NCBI GenBank assembly: GCA_900542195.1
Contig: UQNA01000011.1
Span: 1-54,473, forward strand
Length of the DNA stretch: 54,473 nt
DNA from: an uncultured Sutterella sp.
Lineage (GTDB): Bacteria > Pseudomonadota > Gammaproteobacteria > Burkholderiales > Burkholderiaceae_F
Direction of reading: 5' to 3'
The position numbers and the translations under genes are program-made. The notes below the pieces were generated by a model, which made no database searches, was not told the DNA's origin, and was given only the letters and a program-made list of their open reading frames with translations. This document shows positions 42,994-51,429 of this stretch, in pieces; positions within the stretch are counted from its first letter, which is position 1; every line of letters starts with the position of its first letter.

Positions 42994-44253
42994 ATGTCGG
43001 CTGCTCTAAATGCCGGCCCGATGCAGCAGGGCCCGGATATCAATAAAGGTTGGATTATCACGATTGTGGCCTACTTTGTCGCCATCGCATTGGGCGTCTG
43101 GGTTGGTGTTTGGGGAGGAGAAGTCTCCAACAGTGTTGCAGCCTTCCTCAGCACTGTGTTCATTAAGTTATTTAAGTTTATCAGTATTCCGATTATTTCC
43201 GTTTCTATCATATCAACCCTGGCATCTTTATCAGAGTCTCAGGATTCCGGAAGAATTTTTAAACACACCATTTTCTATACATTGCTGACAACCTTGCTGG
43301 CTGCTGGTTTGGCTGCGATTCTCTATGTGCTCTTTTCTCCGGCCAACGTTGCCATGCCGGCCGAGACTGCGCCCGCAGTAGCCGGAATTGCTAAGCACTC
43401 TTATTTGGAATATGTTCAATCGGTTATCCCGGATAATTTTCTGACACCGTTCCAGACAGCAAACGTTCTTTCCGTTTTGTTGATTTCCCTGGCAGTCGGT
43501 ATTGCCATTTCCAAGCTTCCGCAGAACTCTAAGCCGAAAGAAGTAATCTACAACTTCGTCGTAGCATGCCAGCAAGTACTTTTCATTATGGTCAAGTGGC
43601 TTATCGTCATTTTGCCGTTAGGTATTTTCGGTTTCGTGGCTTCTTTGGCCCAAGAGCTTTCCAGCGGCATCCAGTTAGGAGGCCTGGCAACTTACTTCAT
43701 CGTAGTAGTCGCGGCTAACTTAATTCAGATGTTTATTGTACTTCCGGCCTTCCTGTTGATTAAGGGAATCAATCCTCTCAAGGTCGCTAAAGGAATGTTC
43801 CCGGCCCTGGCTGTGGCATTTTTCTCTAAATCTTCTGCCGGTACGCTGCCTGTCACGATGGCGAGCGCAGAAAACAATCTCCGCATTCATCCGGAAGTAT
43901 CCCGCTTCGTTCTGCCGATCTGCACCACAATCAACATGAATGGATGCGCCGCTTTTATTCTGATTACGGTGGTCTACCTTATGCAGAATGCGGGTATTGA
44001 AATTACGCCGATGACATTGGTTATCTGGGTATTCATCGCAACCATTGCGGCTATCGGTAACGCCGGAGTTCCAATGGGCTGCTTCTTCCTCTCTGCAAGC
44101 TTGCTTGCCAGCATGAATGTTCCAATTCTGCTGATGGGCGTAATTCTTCCGTTCTATGCAGTTGTGGATATGATTGAAACCACCCTTAATGTTTGGTCGG
44201 ATAGTAATGTCGCTACGGCGGTCAATAAGGATTTATTTAACCAGGCGCCTTAA
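42994..44253 (+). CDS. DAACS-family amino-acid/dicarboxylate symporter with altered binding motifs
   Basis: A 419-residue sodium or proton symporter of the GltP/SstT family with about eight transmembrane helices and two hairpins. Binding motifs: SSAGTLPVT (HP1, usual SSSATLP), TTINMNGCAAF (usual NMDGT), GNAGVPMGC (HP2 tip) and DMIETTLNVWSD (TM8, usual DMGRTMVNVTGD). The TM8 arginine that holds the acidic side chain in GltPh (Arg397) is replaced by Glu395, and the NMDGT aspartate by Asn. So glutamate/aspartate is an unlikely substrate. It starts after aaagga and is followed by a strong terminator. Confidence 0.9.
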   Translation: MSAALNAGPMQQGPDINKGWIITIVAYFVAIALGVWVGVWGGEVSNSVAAFLSTVFIKLFKFISIPIISVSIISTLASLSESQDSGRIFKHTIFYTLLTTLLAAGLAAILYVLFSPANVAMPAETAPAVAGIAKHSYLEYVQSVIPDNFLTPFQTANVLSVLLISLAVGIAISKLPQNSKPKEVIYNFVVACQQVLFIMVKWLIVILPLGIFGFVASLAQELSSGIQLGGLATYFIVVVAANLIQMFIVLPAFLLIKGINPLKVAKGMFPALAVAFFSKSSAGTLPVTMASAENNLRIHPEVSRFVLPICTTINMNGCAAFILITVVYLMQNAGIEITPMTLVIWVFIATIAAIGNAGVPMGCFFLSASLLASMNVPILLMGVILPFYAVVDMIETTLNVWSDSNVATAVNKDLFNQAP

Positions 44254-44270
44254 TCAAAGTTAAACCAACG

Positions 44271-44306
44271 AAGCGGATCTCGGAAAAACAGATCCGCTTT
44301 TTCTTT
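44271..44306 (+). terminator. rho-independent terminator after the DAACS gene
   Basis: agcggatct (44272-44280) and agatccgct (44290-44298) form a 9-bp stem with a 9-base loop followed by TTTTTCTTT. Confidence 0.9.
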
Positions 44307-44557
44307 CGGTCCTTTTCTCACTTCACAAAAAGACAAAACAATAGCTCATAGGAAGGCTCTCTTGGTCTCATCCAAAACCTTGTCACGAGCGAAACGGTTT
44401 TTAACTCAAGAAGCAGCTGACCATTGACGCAAAACAAGAGTTAGTTGTGAAAAAAAACTCCAGAAGAGACTCACTGATTTTTAGAGTTTGTTAAAGCATA
44501 GGCGTTTATCCCGGAGGCCATCTTTGGTATCTGTCCTAAATCAGCAGAAATGAAAGG

Positions 44558-44619
44558 TTGTCATAAATCCTTCACAAGAACTTCAAGAATTGTTCATTAA
44601 ACCTTCAATGGTTTGTCAC
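44558..44619 (+). promoter_or_regulatory. three tandem Pho boxes (six PhoB heptamers in 11-bp phase)
   Basis: Heptamers like CTGTCAT start at 44558 (TTGTCAT), 44569 (CCTTCAC), 44580 (ACTTCAA), 44591 (TGTTCAT), 44602 (CCTTCAA) and 44613 (TTGTCAC), each exactly 11 bases apart with 4-base, mostly AT-rich spacers. A TATTTAT at 44625-44631 is well placed as the -10 element. This matches PhoB operator architecture and places the phosphatase start downstream, at 44688. Confidence 0.85.
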
Positions 44620-44687
44620 AACGGTTATTTATCGTTCTCTCCAACTCGCGCTCAAGCGAAGTTCTTTTAATTAACTGTTGTATTTAT

Positions 44688-46433
44688 ATGAAAATCTCAA
44701 AATCTCTATCTTTTGTTTCTGTGTTGCTCTGTCTAGCCTCCGGTAATCTGAACGCTACGGAAATTTATCCGGTTAGTCAGGCCAAATTCATGACCAATGC
44801 TAAATTCGATTTCAAAGTTGAATTTGACAAAATCTATCAGCCAAATGAAGTTAGCATCGAAATCAATGGGAAAAAGTTTGAAGAGACACTTCCCGGAAAA
44901 AGCGTATGGATTCCAAAGGAAGAAGAAGCAAATGCAAGCGCATTGATTTTACGAGGTACGGAAATCAAAAAGCCGGGCAAATATAACGTTGTGGTAAAAA
45001 CACCGGACGGAGAGAAGAGCGTCTCGTGGGAGCTTTATTCCACGGCCGAGAAGCCGGTAGCCAAGAATGTCATTATCCTTCTGGCTGATGGATTGTCGGT
45101 TGGTCACAGGACCGCTGCCAGAATACTGTCAAAAGGCGTAGAAAACGGTATGTACAAGGCACCGCTCGCCATGGATGACATGCCGCATATGGCGCTCCTC
45201 GGAACTAGTTCGGTGGATACCATCGCTGCCGACAGTGCCAACACTGCTTCGGCCTATATGACCGGTCATAAATCTAGCGTGAATGCGTTAGGCGTCTATG
45301 CCGACAGAACTTCTGCAAGTCAGGACGATCCCAAGCAGGAGACAATTGCCGAACTGATCCGCCGCAAGACTCAAAAGGCAATCGGCGTTGTCACGGATGC
45401 GGAGCTCGAAGATGCAACACCGGCCTCTGTCGTCTCTCACACCAGAAAAAGATCTGATAAGGCCGATATTGTCGGAATGTTTTACCAGGTAAAACCTGAA
45501 GTTATGCTTGGCGGTGGATCCGCTTACTTCCTGCCTAAATCTACTCTCGGCTCAAAACGTAAAGACGAAACTAATTACATCAAACTCTTTCAGGACAACG
45601 GTTATCAGCTTGTCACCAACAAAACGGAGTTAGCACGAGAAACCGGAGAGAAAGTTCCAGATAAGCTTCTGGGCTTGTTCCATACAGGAAACATGGATGG
45701 TTGGATTGATCGACACCAGTGGAAAGGAAATACCGTCAAAAAATTCCCCGATCAACCGGATTTGACCGATGCTTTTACTGCGGCAGTACGTGTTTTGGAA
45801 AAGAATCCTAATGGGTTTTTCTTGCTTCTCGAGGCCGGCTTAGTTGATAAATATTCGCATCCTTTGGACTGGACCCGTTCTGTCGGTGACACGATTGCTT
45901 TTGATAAGGTAGTCGAACTCGCCAAGGCTTACTGTGAAAAGCACCCGGATACGCTTCTGATCGTCACAGGCGACCACACTCACTCAATTTCAGTAGCGGG
46001 AACCGTTGACGATAACAAACCGGGAACCGATATGCGCGAAAAAGTTGGCGTCTACGCAAAAGCAGGTTATCCGAACTACGAAGACAAAGATAAGGATGGC
46101 TTTCCGGACGACTTTTCTCCAAGTAAGCGCTTGGCCGTGTTTTTTGGAGCCCATCCGGACTACTACGAAACTTATCGCTCCTTCCCGGAAAAGACCTTTA
46201 CACCTGCTGTAAAGGATGAGAAAGGACACTATGTCGCAAACGCTCAGTACAAAGATCAACCTGGAGTTCACTTTGTCGAAGGCAACCTCCCGCGCAGTGA
46301 AAGTCAAGGCGTTCATACCGTGGATGACTTAGTCGTTACCGCTCAGGGACCGAACGCAGAGAAAATCAAAGGCTTTATGAATTCCACGGAAATTTTCCGC
46401 GTCATGGCCGATGCATTGGCTCTGGGTCATTAA
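44688..46433 (+). CDS. exported alkaline phosphatase (PhoA-like)
   Basis: A 581-residue phosphatase starting at ATG 44688 with a Sec signal ending near NLNA; an earlier in-frame ATG (44613) lies in the Pho box. Residues about 25-125 are an extra beta-rich domain absent from E. coli PhoA. The catalytic domain shows ILLADGLSVG (metal ligand Asp134), AADSANTASAYMTG with nucleophile Ser183, LLEAGLVDKYSHPLDW, VTGDHTHS (Asp429-His430, His432) and QGVHTVDD. It releases phosphate from organic esters in the periplasm or at the surface. The six PhoB heptamers upstream support phosphate-starvation control. Confidence 0.9.
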   Translation: MKISKSLSFVSVLLCLASGNLNATEIYPVSQAKFMTNAKFDFKVEFDKIYQPNEVSIEINGKKFEETLPGKSVWIPKEEEANASALILRGTEIKKPGKYNVVVKTPDGEKSVSWELYSTAEKPVAKNVIILLADGLSVGHRTAARILSKGVENGMYKAPLAMDDMPHMALLGTSSVDTIAADSANTASAYMTGHKSSVNALGVYADRTSASQDDPKQETIAELIRRKTQKAIGVVTDAELEDATPASVVSHTRKRSDKADIVGMFYQVKPEVMLGGGSAYFLPKSTLGSKRKDETNYIKLFQDNGYQLVTNKTELARETGEKVPDKLLGLFHTGNMDGWIDRHQWKGNTVKKFPDQPDLTDAFTAAVRVLEKNPNGFFLLLEAGLVDKYSHPLDWTRSVGDTIAFDKVVELAKAYCEKHPDTLLIVTGDHTHSISVAGTVDDNKPGTDMREKVGVYAKAGYPNYEDKDKDGFPDDFSPSKRLAVFFGAHPDYYETYRSFPEKTFTPAVKDEKGHYVANAQYKDQPGVHFVEGNLPRSESQGVHTVDDLVVTAQGPNAEKIKGFMNSTEIFRVMADALALGH

Positions 46434-46496
46434 AAACCTATAGGGAAGCGGGCGGGTTCAGTCTCCGGCTGCTCCTTAACAACTATTGAGCTTTCC

Positions 46497-46922
46497 ATGA
46501 AACGAAGAGGATTTTTAGCATTGGGGTGTCTTCCTATTTGCGGATTCGCGGCAGAAAACAGATTTTGGTTTGATGAAATGTATGCCTCTAGCTCGGTCTT
46601 GGGTCTTACTTTTTCTAAAAAACTTACCGAACTGAAGGACAAGATTGTTTCCGTGCAGGGGTTTATGGCGCCTCCTTTGAAGGCCGATGCAGACTTTCTG
46701 GTATTGACGAAAGAGCCGGTGAGTCTCTGTCCGTTCTGTAATTCTGATGAGGATTGGCCCGACAGCATCATTGTTGTTCAGCTGTCGAAACGTCAGGAAT
46801 TTGTGCAAAACAATCGGCTCATTGAAGTGACCGGGACTTTAGAGCTTGGCTCAAAGAAAGATGCAAAGATCGGATTTGTCAGTCTTGTCCGAATTACGGA
46901 TGCCACTTTTCGAAAAGTATGA
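46497..46922 (+). CDS. small exported protein with a CPFC motif, DUF3299-like
   Basis: A 141-residue protein with a short signal (MKRRGFLALGCLPICGFAA). The body, VSVQGFMAPPLKADADFLVL and SLCPFCNSDEDWPDSIIVV, recalls DUF3299 proteins, a predicted small beta-barrel. The Cys-Pro-Phe-Cys pair could bind a metal or be redox active. It follows the phosphatase by 63 bp without a terminator and overlaps the ABC ATPase by four bases (ATGA). DUF3299 genes elsewhere neighbour ABC/FtsX transporters linked to zinc; that connection is recalled, not tested here. Confidence 0.6.
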   Translation: MKRRGFLALGCLPICGFAAENRFWFDEMYASSSVLGLTFSKKLTELKDKIVSVQGFMAPPLKADADFLVLTKEPVSLCPFCNSDEDWPDSIIVVQLSKRQEFVQNNRLIEVTGTLELGSKKDAKIGFVSLVRITDATFRKV

Positions 46923-47605
46923 ACGCAAATTTTGATTTAACGATAGCAAAGGCGACAAGAACTGTTCCTGACGGTGTTAGTAAAAGAACCGTTTTTTATT
47001 GCAACAAGCTTATCGTCAAGCAAGGAGCAAGACTCGGAATAAAAGGAGAGTCGGGTGCGGGAAAGACGACCTTTCTCAAACTGATTTCCGGTGTAATCAC
47101 TCCGCAATCGGGAAGGATTCTCTGGGGGAAAGAGGATCTGGGCCTGCTCAAGGATGAGGCCCGGGATATCTGGAGAGGTGAGAATCTGGGCCTTATTTTC
47201 CAAGATTTTCGATTGTTCCCGGGACTAACGGCTTTGGAAAATGTGTTGCTTCCTTTTTCTTTTCGACAGAGCATTGACCGGGAACTTAAGGAGAAAGCTG
47301 CTCAACTTCTTGGTCGTTTTAACCTGCGTGCTCAAACGTGTTCGGAACTTCTATCGAGAGGAGAAATGCAGAGGGTCGCAATTGTCAGAACTCTGCTTCA
47401 AAAACCTAAAGTCATTTTGGCTGATGAGCCCACCGCCAGTTTGGATGCAGAAAATGCTCAATTGGTTATGAGCACTTTGATGGGAGTAGTCGAAGAGCTT
47501 GGCGCCACGTTAATTATGGTCAGTCACGACAGTCGTGTTATTCAACAATTTTCTCACGTAGCCGATCTTAATAAAGGTGTGCTGGAGGACGGAATCTTCA
47601 AATGA
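46919..47605 (+). CDS. ABC transporter ATP-binding protein (LolD/MacB type)
   Basis: A 228-residue ATPase. Walker A is GESGAGKTT, the Q loop lies at IFQDFRLFPGLTALENVLLP, the signature is degenerate (LSRGEMQR instead of LSGGQQQR), Walker B is VILADEPTASLD and the H loop is MVSHD. It belongs with FtsX-type permeases that move or extract molecules at the inner membrane without a classic import binding protein. Four-base overlaps with both neighbours point to a tightly coupled operon. Confidence 0.9.
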   Translation: MNANFDLTIAKATRTVPDGVSKRTVFYCNKLIVKQGARLGIKGESGAGKTTFLKLISGVITPQSGRILWGKEDLGLLKDEARDIWRGENLGLIFQDFRLFPGLTALENVLLPFSFRQSIDRELKEKAAQLLGRFNLRAQTCSELLSRGEMQRVAIVRTLLQKPKVILADEPTASLDAENAQLVMSTLMGVVEELGATLIMVSHDSRVIQQFSHVADLNKGVLEDGIFK

Positions 47606-48816
47606 GAACAAGCTTGATTGTAAAGGCTGAGTTATTTCGCTCCAAAGGACTGTTGATCACCGTAGGCTTAATTCTTGCACTGGCTTTTTCTTTGTCTGCT
47701 GCAACAATGATGACGGAGCGGATGATTAAAGAATCTACTGTGCGAGCTGCGGAATCCTTTGATTTAATTATCGGAGCAAAAAACAGTCCGACAGCTTTGC
47801 TGTTTGGGACGGTTTACCTGCGGGACGAATCATTGCCGATGGTTCCGGCTGAAATTATTACCGAGTTAAAGAAAAGTCCCGGCATCGAATGGTTCGCTCC
47901 TATGACAGTAGGTGATAGAGCAGGAGAGGCGCCTATTGTCGGAACCACTGAATCGCTTGCAACTTTTGGCGGAACGGTACCTCTTCACTCCGGTCGTATG
48001 TTTGCTCATAGCCATGAAGCGGTGGTAGGCGCTGCAAGCGGTTATAGAGTTGGAGATCGTTTCTTTTCTACTCACGGGCGGTCGCAAGGCAGCCTTCACG
48101 AGCATCGAGAAGCCGGCGAGATAAGCGTGGTCGGTGTACTCGACTCAACAGGGACCCCATGGGATAAAGCGGTATTAGTTCCAATTGAATATTCTTATGA
48201 GGCCCACGGTATTCCTCTTTCCGGCGGCCGTCTCCCGGAGCTCAGCGATGAGGCTCTTAAAAAGCTGCCGGGATTCTCAGCGGTTATAGTTAAACCAAAG
48301 AGTGTGTCGGACGCTTATAAGCTGCACGGGAAATTTAACAAGACAACCTTTCAAGATAATAGGAAGAATTTTGTTTCGACAACCGGAATTTTTACCGGTG
48401 AGGTGCTTGTTTCTCTGTTTGCGGTATTAAACAGTGCCGGAAAAGCGTTAACCCTGGTGAATTTGCTGACATTAGTATTAGGCTTAATCGTTGTTTTAGC
48501 TTCAGGCTGGATTATTTCCGCTCTCCGAGCTGATTCGTTTACGCAATTACGCCTGCTTGGAGCTCCTCCCTCCTACATTCGGAAGGCTATTTTTAGTCTT
48601 GTCTTAATCACAGTAGCTGTTTCTTTGGCTTTTGGGTGTGTCCTTGCATTTGCAGAGGCGGAAATCTGCGCCTATTACCTTAGCCGAGAGACGGGCATTG
48701 TGATGCATCCGACCTTGAGTTTTGAGCTGCTGCAGCTTGTTTTCGGAACATTTACCTTGGCATGTTTGTGTGCTTATCTTCAGAGCAAGCTCATTGCCCG
48801 CAAGCCTCTTTCGTAG
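47602..48816 (+). CDS. FtsX/MacB-like ABC permease
   Basis: A 404-residue inner-membrane protein: one N-terminal transmembrane segment (residues about 15-35), a large periplasmic domain (40-275) beginning SFDLIIGAKNSPTALLFGTVYLRDESLP, and three C-terminal segments (about 285-310, 330-355 and 370-395). This is the FtsX/LolC layout. The opening of the periplasmic domain resembles permeases found beside DUF3299 proteins. With its ATPase it forms one transporter in the phosphatase transcript. Cargo unknown; phosphate, metal and lipoprotein roles are all open. Confidence 0.85.
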   Translation: MRTSLIVKAELFRSKGLLITVGLILALAFSLSAATMMTERMIKESTVRAAESFDLIIGAKNSPTALLFGTVYLRDESLPMVPAEIITELKKSPGIEWFAPMTVGDRAGEAPIVGTTESLATFGGTVPLHSGRMFAHSHEAVVGAASGYRVGDRFFSTHGRSQGSLHEHREAGEISVVGVLDSTGTPWDKAVLVPIEYSYEAHGIPLSGGRLPELSDEALKKLPGFSAVIVKPKSVSDAYKLHGKFNKTTFQDNRKNFVSTTGIFTGEVLVSLFAVLNSAGKALTLVNLLTLVLGLIVVLASGWIISALRADSFTQLRLLGAPPSYIRKAIFSLVLITVAVSLAFGCVLAFAEAEICAYYLSRETGIVMHPTLSFELLQLVFGTFTLACLCAYLQSKLIARKPLS

Positions 48817-48856
48817 TTGTCATAAAAAATTCATAGATCTTGCATTCAGCGTTCAT
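48817..48856 (+). promoter_or_regulatory. two tandem Pho boxes upstream of the HD-domain gene
   Basis: PhoB-like heptamers start at 48817 (TTGTCAT), 48828 (AATTCAT), 48839 (CTTGCAT) and 48850 (CGTTCAT), in exact 11-bp phase with 4-base spacers. They begin right behind the permease stop codon and end 56 bases before the HD gene start. Confidence 0.8.
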
Positions 48857-48912
48857 AACTCAATCTTAGGCTTTCATTGTCAATCAATTATTTTTTACTT
48901 AAGGAGAATTAA

Positions 48913-50013
48913 ATGACATTATCCAGAAGAAAATTATTAAAGAGCGGTGCGGCAGCTTCTGTTCTCAGCGTTCTCGGAAGTTTGAATCCTATCGCCGAAG
49001 CTGCGGCAGGTGAAATTCGTGCTCATTCTCTCAGCGACATTCTTTCCATGAGTCCTGCAGATGCGGCTCAAGAGAGCAAAGCAGTACAGGCTGCGATGGA
49101 TGTCATCAATAATGCTGCCGCCTCTATTCAAGACGCAAAGGTTAGAGCAATCGTTCTTGAGATTATTAGAAATCCGGCCCCAACTATTGCGGGCGCCGAT
49201 AAAGAATCCGTGACAAAAGCGTTGAAGGCTAAAGGCTATATTCCTGAGAGCAGAGAGAGCGCATATCCGGTATGCGAAAGCACCACTAATGCTCCTCAGG
49301 CGTTTTCTAGTGCTCCTGGTTCAGGCTATGCAAGTCATCACGCTTATCCCGGCGGATTGGCAACACACGTAGCATTGAACACTTTAAGCATTCAGGATCT
49401 ACTAAAAAACTACAATGGAGTTTTTGACTGCGCATTAGACGCTGATACAGCAGTTGCTGCTGAATTGCTGCACGATCTTCACAAGCCATGGGTGTTCCAG
49501 TGGAATAAGGACAATTCAAGTCGAAAAGAAGAACCCTGTGCCGGTACCGGAGAGCACCATGTTCTTAGTATTGCCGAATCCATGAAGCGAGGACTGCCTG
49601 CAAAACTGGTTGTTGCTCAGGCTTGCGCTCATGATCATCCCGGCAATCCGAAGAGTGAAGCTTCTGTAGTTAAATGGCTTGACGCCGCTTCTATTTTTGC
49701 CGGTGTTGATCCGGTTAAAGCCGGTTATCTTGCCGCGGATAAGAAGACTCTTCCTTTACCTCGCGGCATGGAAGGTTTTGCGGTTCATTTGGCTGACCAT
49801 GACTTTGTGTTATCCGCTCCGGCTTGTAAATGGAGTGTAGAAGCACTGCGTCAATTGGCAACAGAGCGCTACGGGATTCAAAACGAAAAAGATTTCAATG
49901 CATTTAGAAACTATGTTCTGGCTCAATTAACGGCTATGCGGTTATATGCGATTCTCAGTGCCCAAGACAAGGAGGCATTCGCAGCAGAAGTGGCAAGAGC
50001 CGTACGAAATTAA
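48913..50013 (+). CDS. Tat-exported HD-domain hydrolase
   Basis: A 366-residue protein. The start follows a strong aaggag. Residues 4-10 (SRRKLLK) begin a twin-arginine signal that ends near AEA (31). The HD metal-binding set is visible: YPGGLATHV (His152), LLHDLHKP (His187-Asp188), GEHH (His215, His216) and AHDH (His240, Asp241, His242). This resembles the HD domain of YhaM-type nucleases and other phosphohydrolases that act on nucleotides or phosphate esters, but export is unusual for it. Two Pho boxes upstream suggest it helps release phosphate when phosphate is scarce. Its substrate is unknown. Confidence 0.78.
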   Translation: MTLSRRKLLKSGAAASVLSVLGSLNPIAEAAAGEIRAHSLSDILSMSPADAAQESKAVQAAMDVINNAAASIQDAKVRAIVLEIIRNPAPTIAGADKESVTKALKAKGYIPESRESAYPVCESTTNAPQAFSSAPGSGYASHHAYPGGLATHVALNTLSIQDLLKNYNGVFDCALDADTAVAAELLHDLHKPWVFQWNKDNSSRKEEPCAGTGEHHVLSIAESMKRGLPAKLVVAQACAHDHPGNPKSEASVVKWLDAASIFAGVDPVKAGYLAADKKTLPLPRGMEGFAVHLADHDFVLSAPACKWSVEALRQLATERYGIQNEKDFNAFRNYVLAQLTAMRLYAILSAQDKEAFAAEVARAVRN

Positions 50014-50073
50014 ACAGAAAAACGGCCTCGGAAGGCATACAGATAGGTGAGATCCGAGCGGTTGATTTGATGG

Positions 50074-50106
50074 TACCTGCATAGAAGAAACTGCAGGTAT
50101 TTTTTT
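50074..50106 (+). terminator. rho-independent terminator after the HD-domain gene
   Basis: tacctgca (50074-50081) and tgcaggta (50092-50099) form a perfect 8-bp stem, followed directly by seven T. Confidence 0.9.
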
Positions 50107-50127
50107 GCCTGTTGGAGGCGAAACAAA

Positions 50128-50145
50128 ATGTCACGGAAGCGTCAT
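50128..50145 (+). promoter_or_regulatory. single possible Pho box before phoB
   Basis: ATGTCAC (50128-50134) and GCGTCAT (50139-50145) are 11 bases apart, as in a Pho box, though the spacer (GGAA) is not AT-rich. It would allow autoregulation of the regulator gene, as known in E. coli. Confidence 0.45.
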
Positions 50146-50191
50146 ATCGATTCGCTATCGTGGCGTCGAGTCAAAACTTTCAATACCAAGT

Positions 50192-50887
50192 ATGCCAATA
50201 AAAGTGCTAATCGTCGAAGATGAACGTGCTATTCAAGAACTTATCGCCTACACCTGCAGAACCTCCGGCTTTGAAGTTGAACGTACGGCAACCGTGGGAG
50301 AGGCCCGTAGAAAAATCGAAAATCATGTCCCGGATATTATTTTGCTCGACTGGATGCTTCCGGACTGCTCCGGGCTCGAGTGGCTTAATGAGTTGAGACA
50401 TCGGGAAGGGACGAAAACAATTCCGGTTATTATGCTGACCGCCAGAGGACAGGAAGACGATAAAGTATTAGGCCTTGAAGTAGGAGCCGATGACTATATG
50501 GTCAAACCGTTTTCTCCGAAGGAGCTCATCGCACGTATTCGAGTGGCAATAAGGCATCGAGCTGGAGGTACAGAGGCCGAAGAAAAGATCGTGTGCGGTT
50601 CATTATGTATCGATCCAACAAAATTTGAAATTAAGGTTGAAGAGCAGGCTCTGAAAGTTTCTGTGACGGAATTTAGGATGTTGACGCTTTTGGCCCAGCA
50701 CCCGGGCCGAGTCTATTCTCGGCAACAAATTATTGACAAAGTGTGGGGATATGGAGTTTGCATTGATGAGAGGACTGTTGATGTTCACATGCTCAGGCTC
50801 AGGAAACAGTTGGCTAGGACTGTTGCTAAGGACTTTATTGAAACCGTCCACGGAATAGGCTATCGGGCTCGAGAAATGGCTCGATGA
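50192..50887 (+). CDS. phoB: PhoB-type response regulator (OmpR family)
   Basis: A 231-residue regulator starting at ATG 50192 (the frame is open back to 50105, through the Pho box, but that part does not match). The receiver domain has VEDE at 8-11, the phosphoacceptor Asp53 in LLDWMLPD, and MVKPFSPKEL. The winged helix at the C-terminus reads VSVTEFRMLTLLAQHPGRVYS and IDERTVDVHMLRLRKQL, as in PhoB. It follows two PhoB-regulated units; the Pho heptamers nearby support the assignment. No PhoR-like histidine kinase gene follows. Confidence 0.85.
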   Translation: MPIKVLIVEDERAIQELIAYTCRTSGFEVERTATVGEARRKIENHVPDIILLDWMLPDCSGLEWLNELRHREGTKTIPVIMLTARGQEDDKVLGLEVGADDYMVKPFSPKELIARIRVAIRHRAGGTEAEEKIVCGSLCIDPTKFEIKVEEQALKVSVTEFRMLTLLAQHPGRVYSRQQIIDKVWGYGVCIDERTVDVHMLRLRKQLARTVAKDFIETVHGIGYRAREMAR

Positions 50888-51429
50888 GAATATCAAATGG
50901 TCATTGCTCGGTTAATGACATTTGAAAGGCCGTCAAATGGAAGGATTAGGAAAAATTCTTTTTCATTCTGTAAAGAAACGTGTCCTTTTACACCAAAAGA
51001 TAAATTGTCAAAAAAGAGAAAAGCAGAGAGAACATATCAAATAGTCTCTGATCAAAAAAATATAAATTCTTTATAAAAGAATAAGTTGCATTGATTTTCG
51101 TAAGATTATTAATATTTGATGTACACCTTAATTTTGTGTCCTTTATAAGGCTGTTACCTAGATTTCGTTTTTATCTGCAGGCTATAAATTAACTTCTTAT
51201 AGTTATATCCAATTATTATTTTCGGTATTAAATAGAAAGCCAATTTTTTGAATTGGATGGTAGTAAATTTCCACTCTTCCTTGGTTAGTTTCTGGCTCTT
51301 TGAACTCGTCTTTTCTAGAATGCTCGGAGTTCTTTGTGCCATTAATAAGTGCATTGAACTTTCAGGAGTGCCGAATGCTAAGGAACCTGTAGCAAGGTGA
51401 AGGTATTCGTGGAATTCGGTAGATAAACG
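50888..51429. other. intergenic region after phoB, no gene supported
   Basis: About 540 bp, very AT-rich. A minus-strand frame (51154-51447) overlaps the start of the next gene and has no family resemblance or convincing ribosome site. I saw no Pho heptamers in phase, no terminator and no kinase gene. Confidence 0.45.

Noticed and set aside
44613..44687. Earlier in-frame start of the alkaline phosphatase
   Set aside because: It overlaps the last Pho heptamer and the -10 region, and the added 25 residues do not look like a signal peptide.
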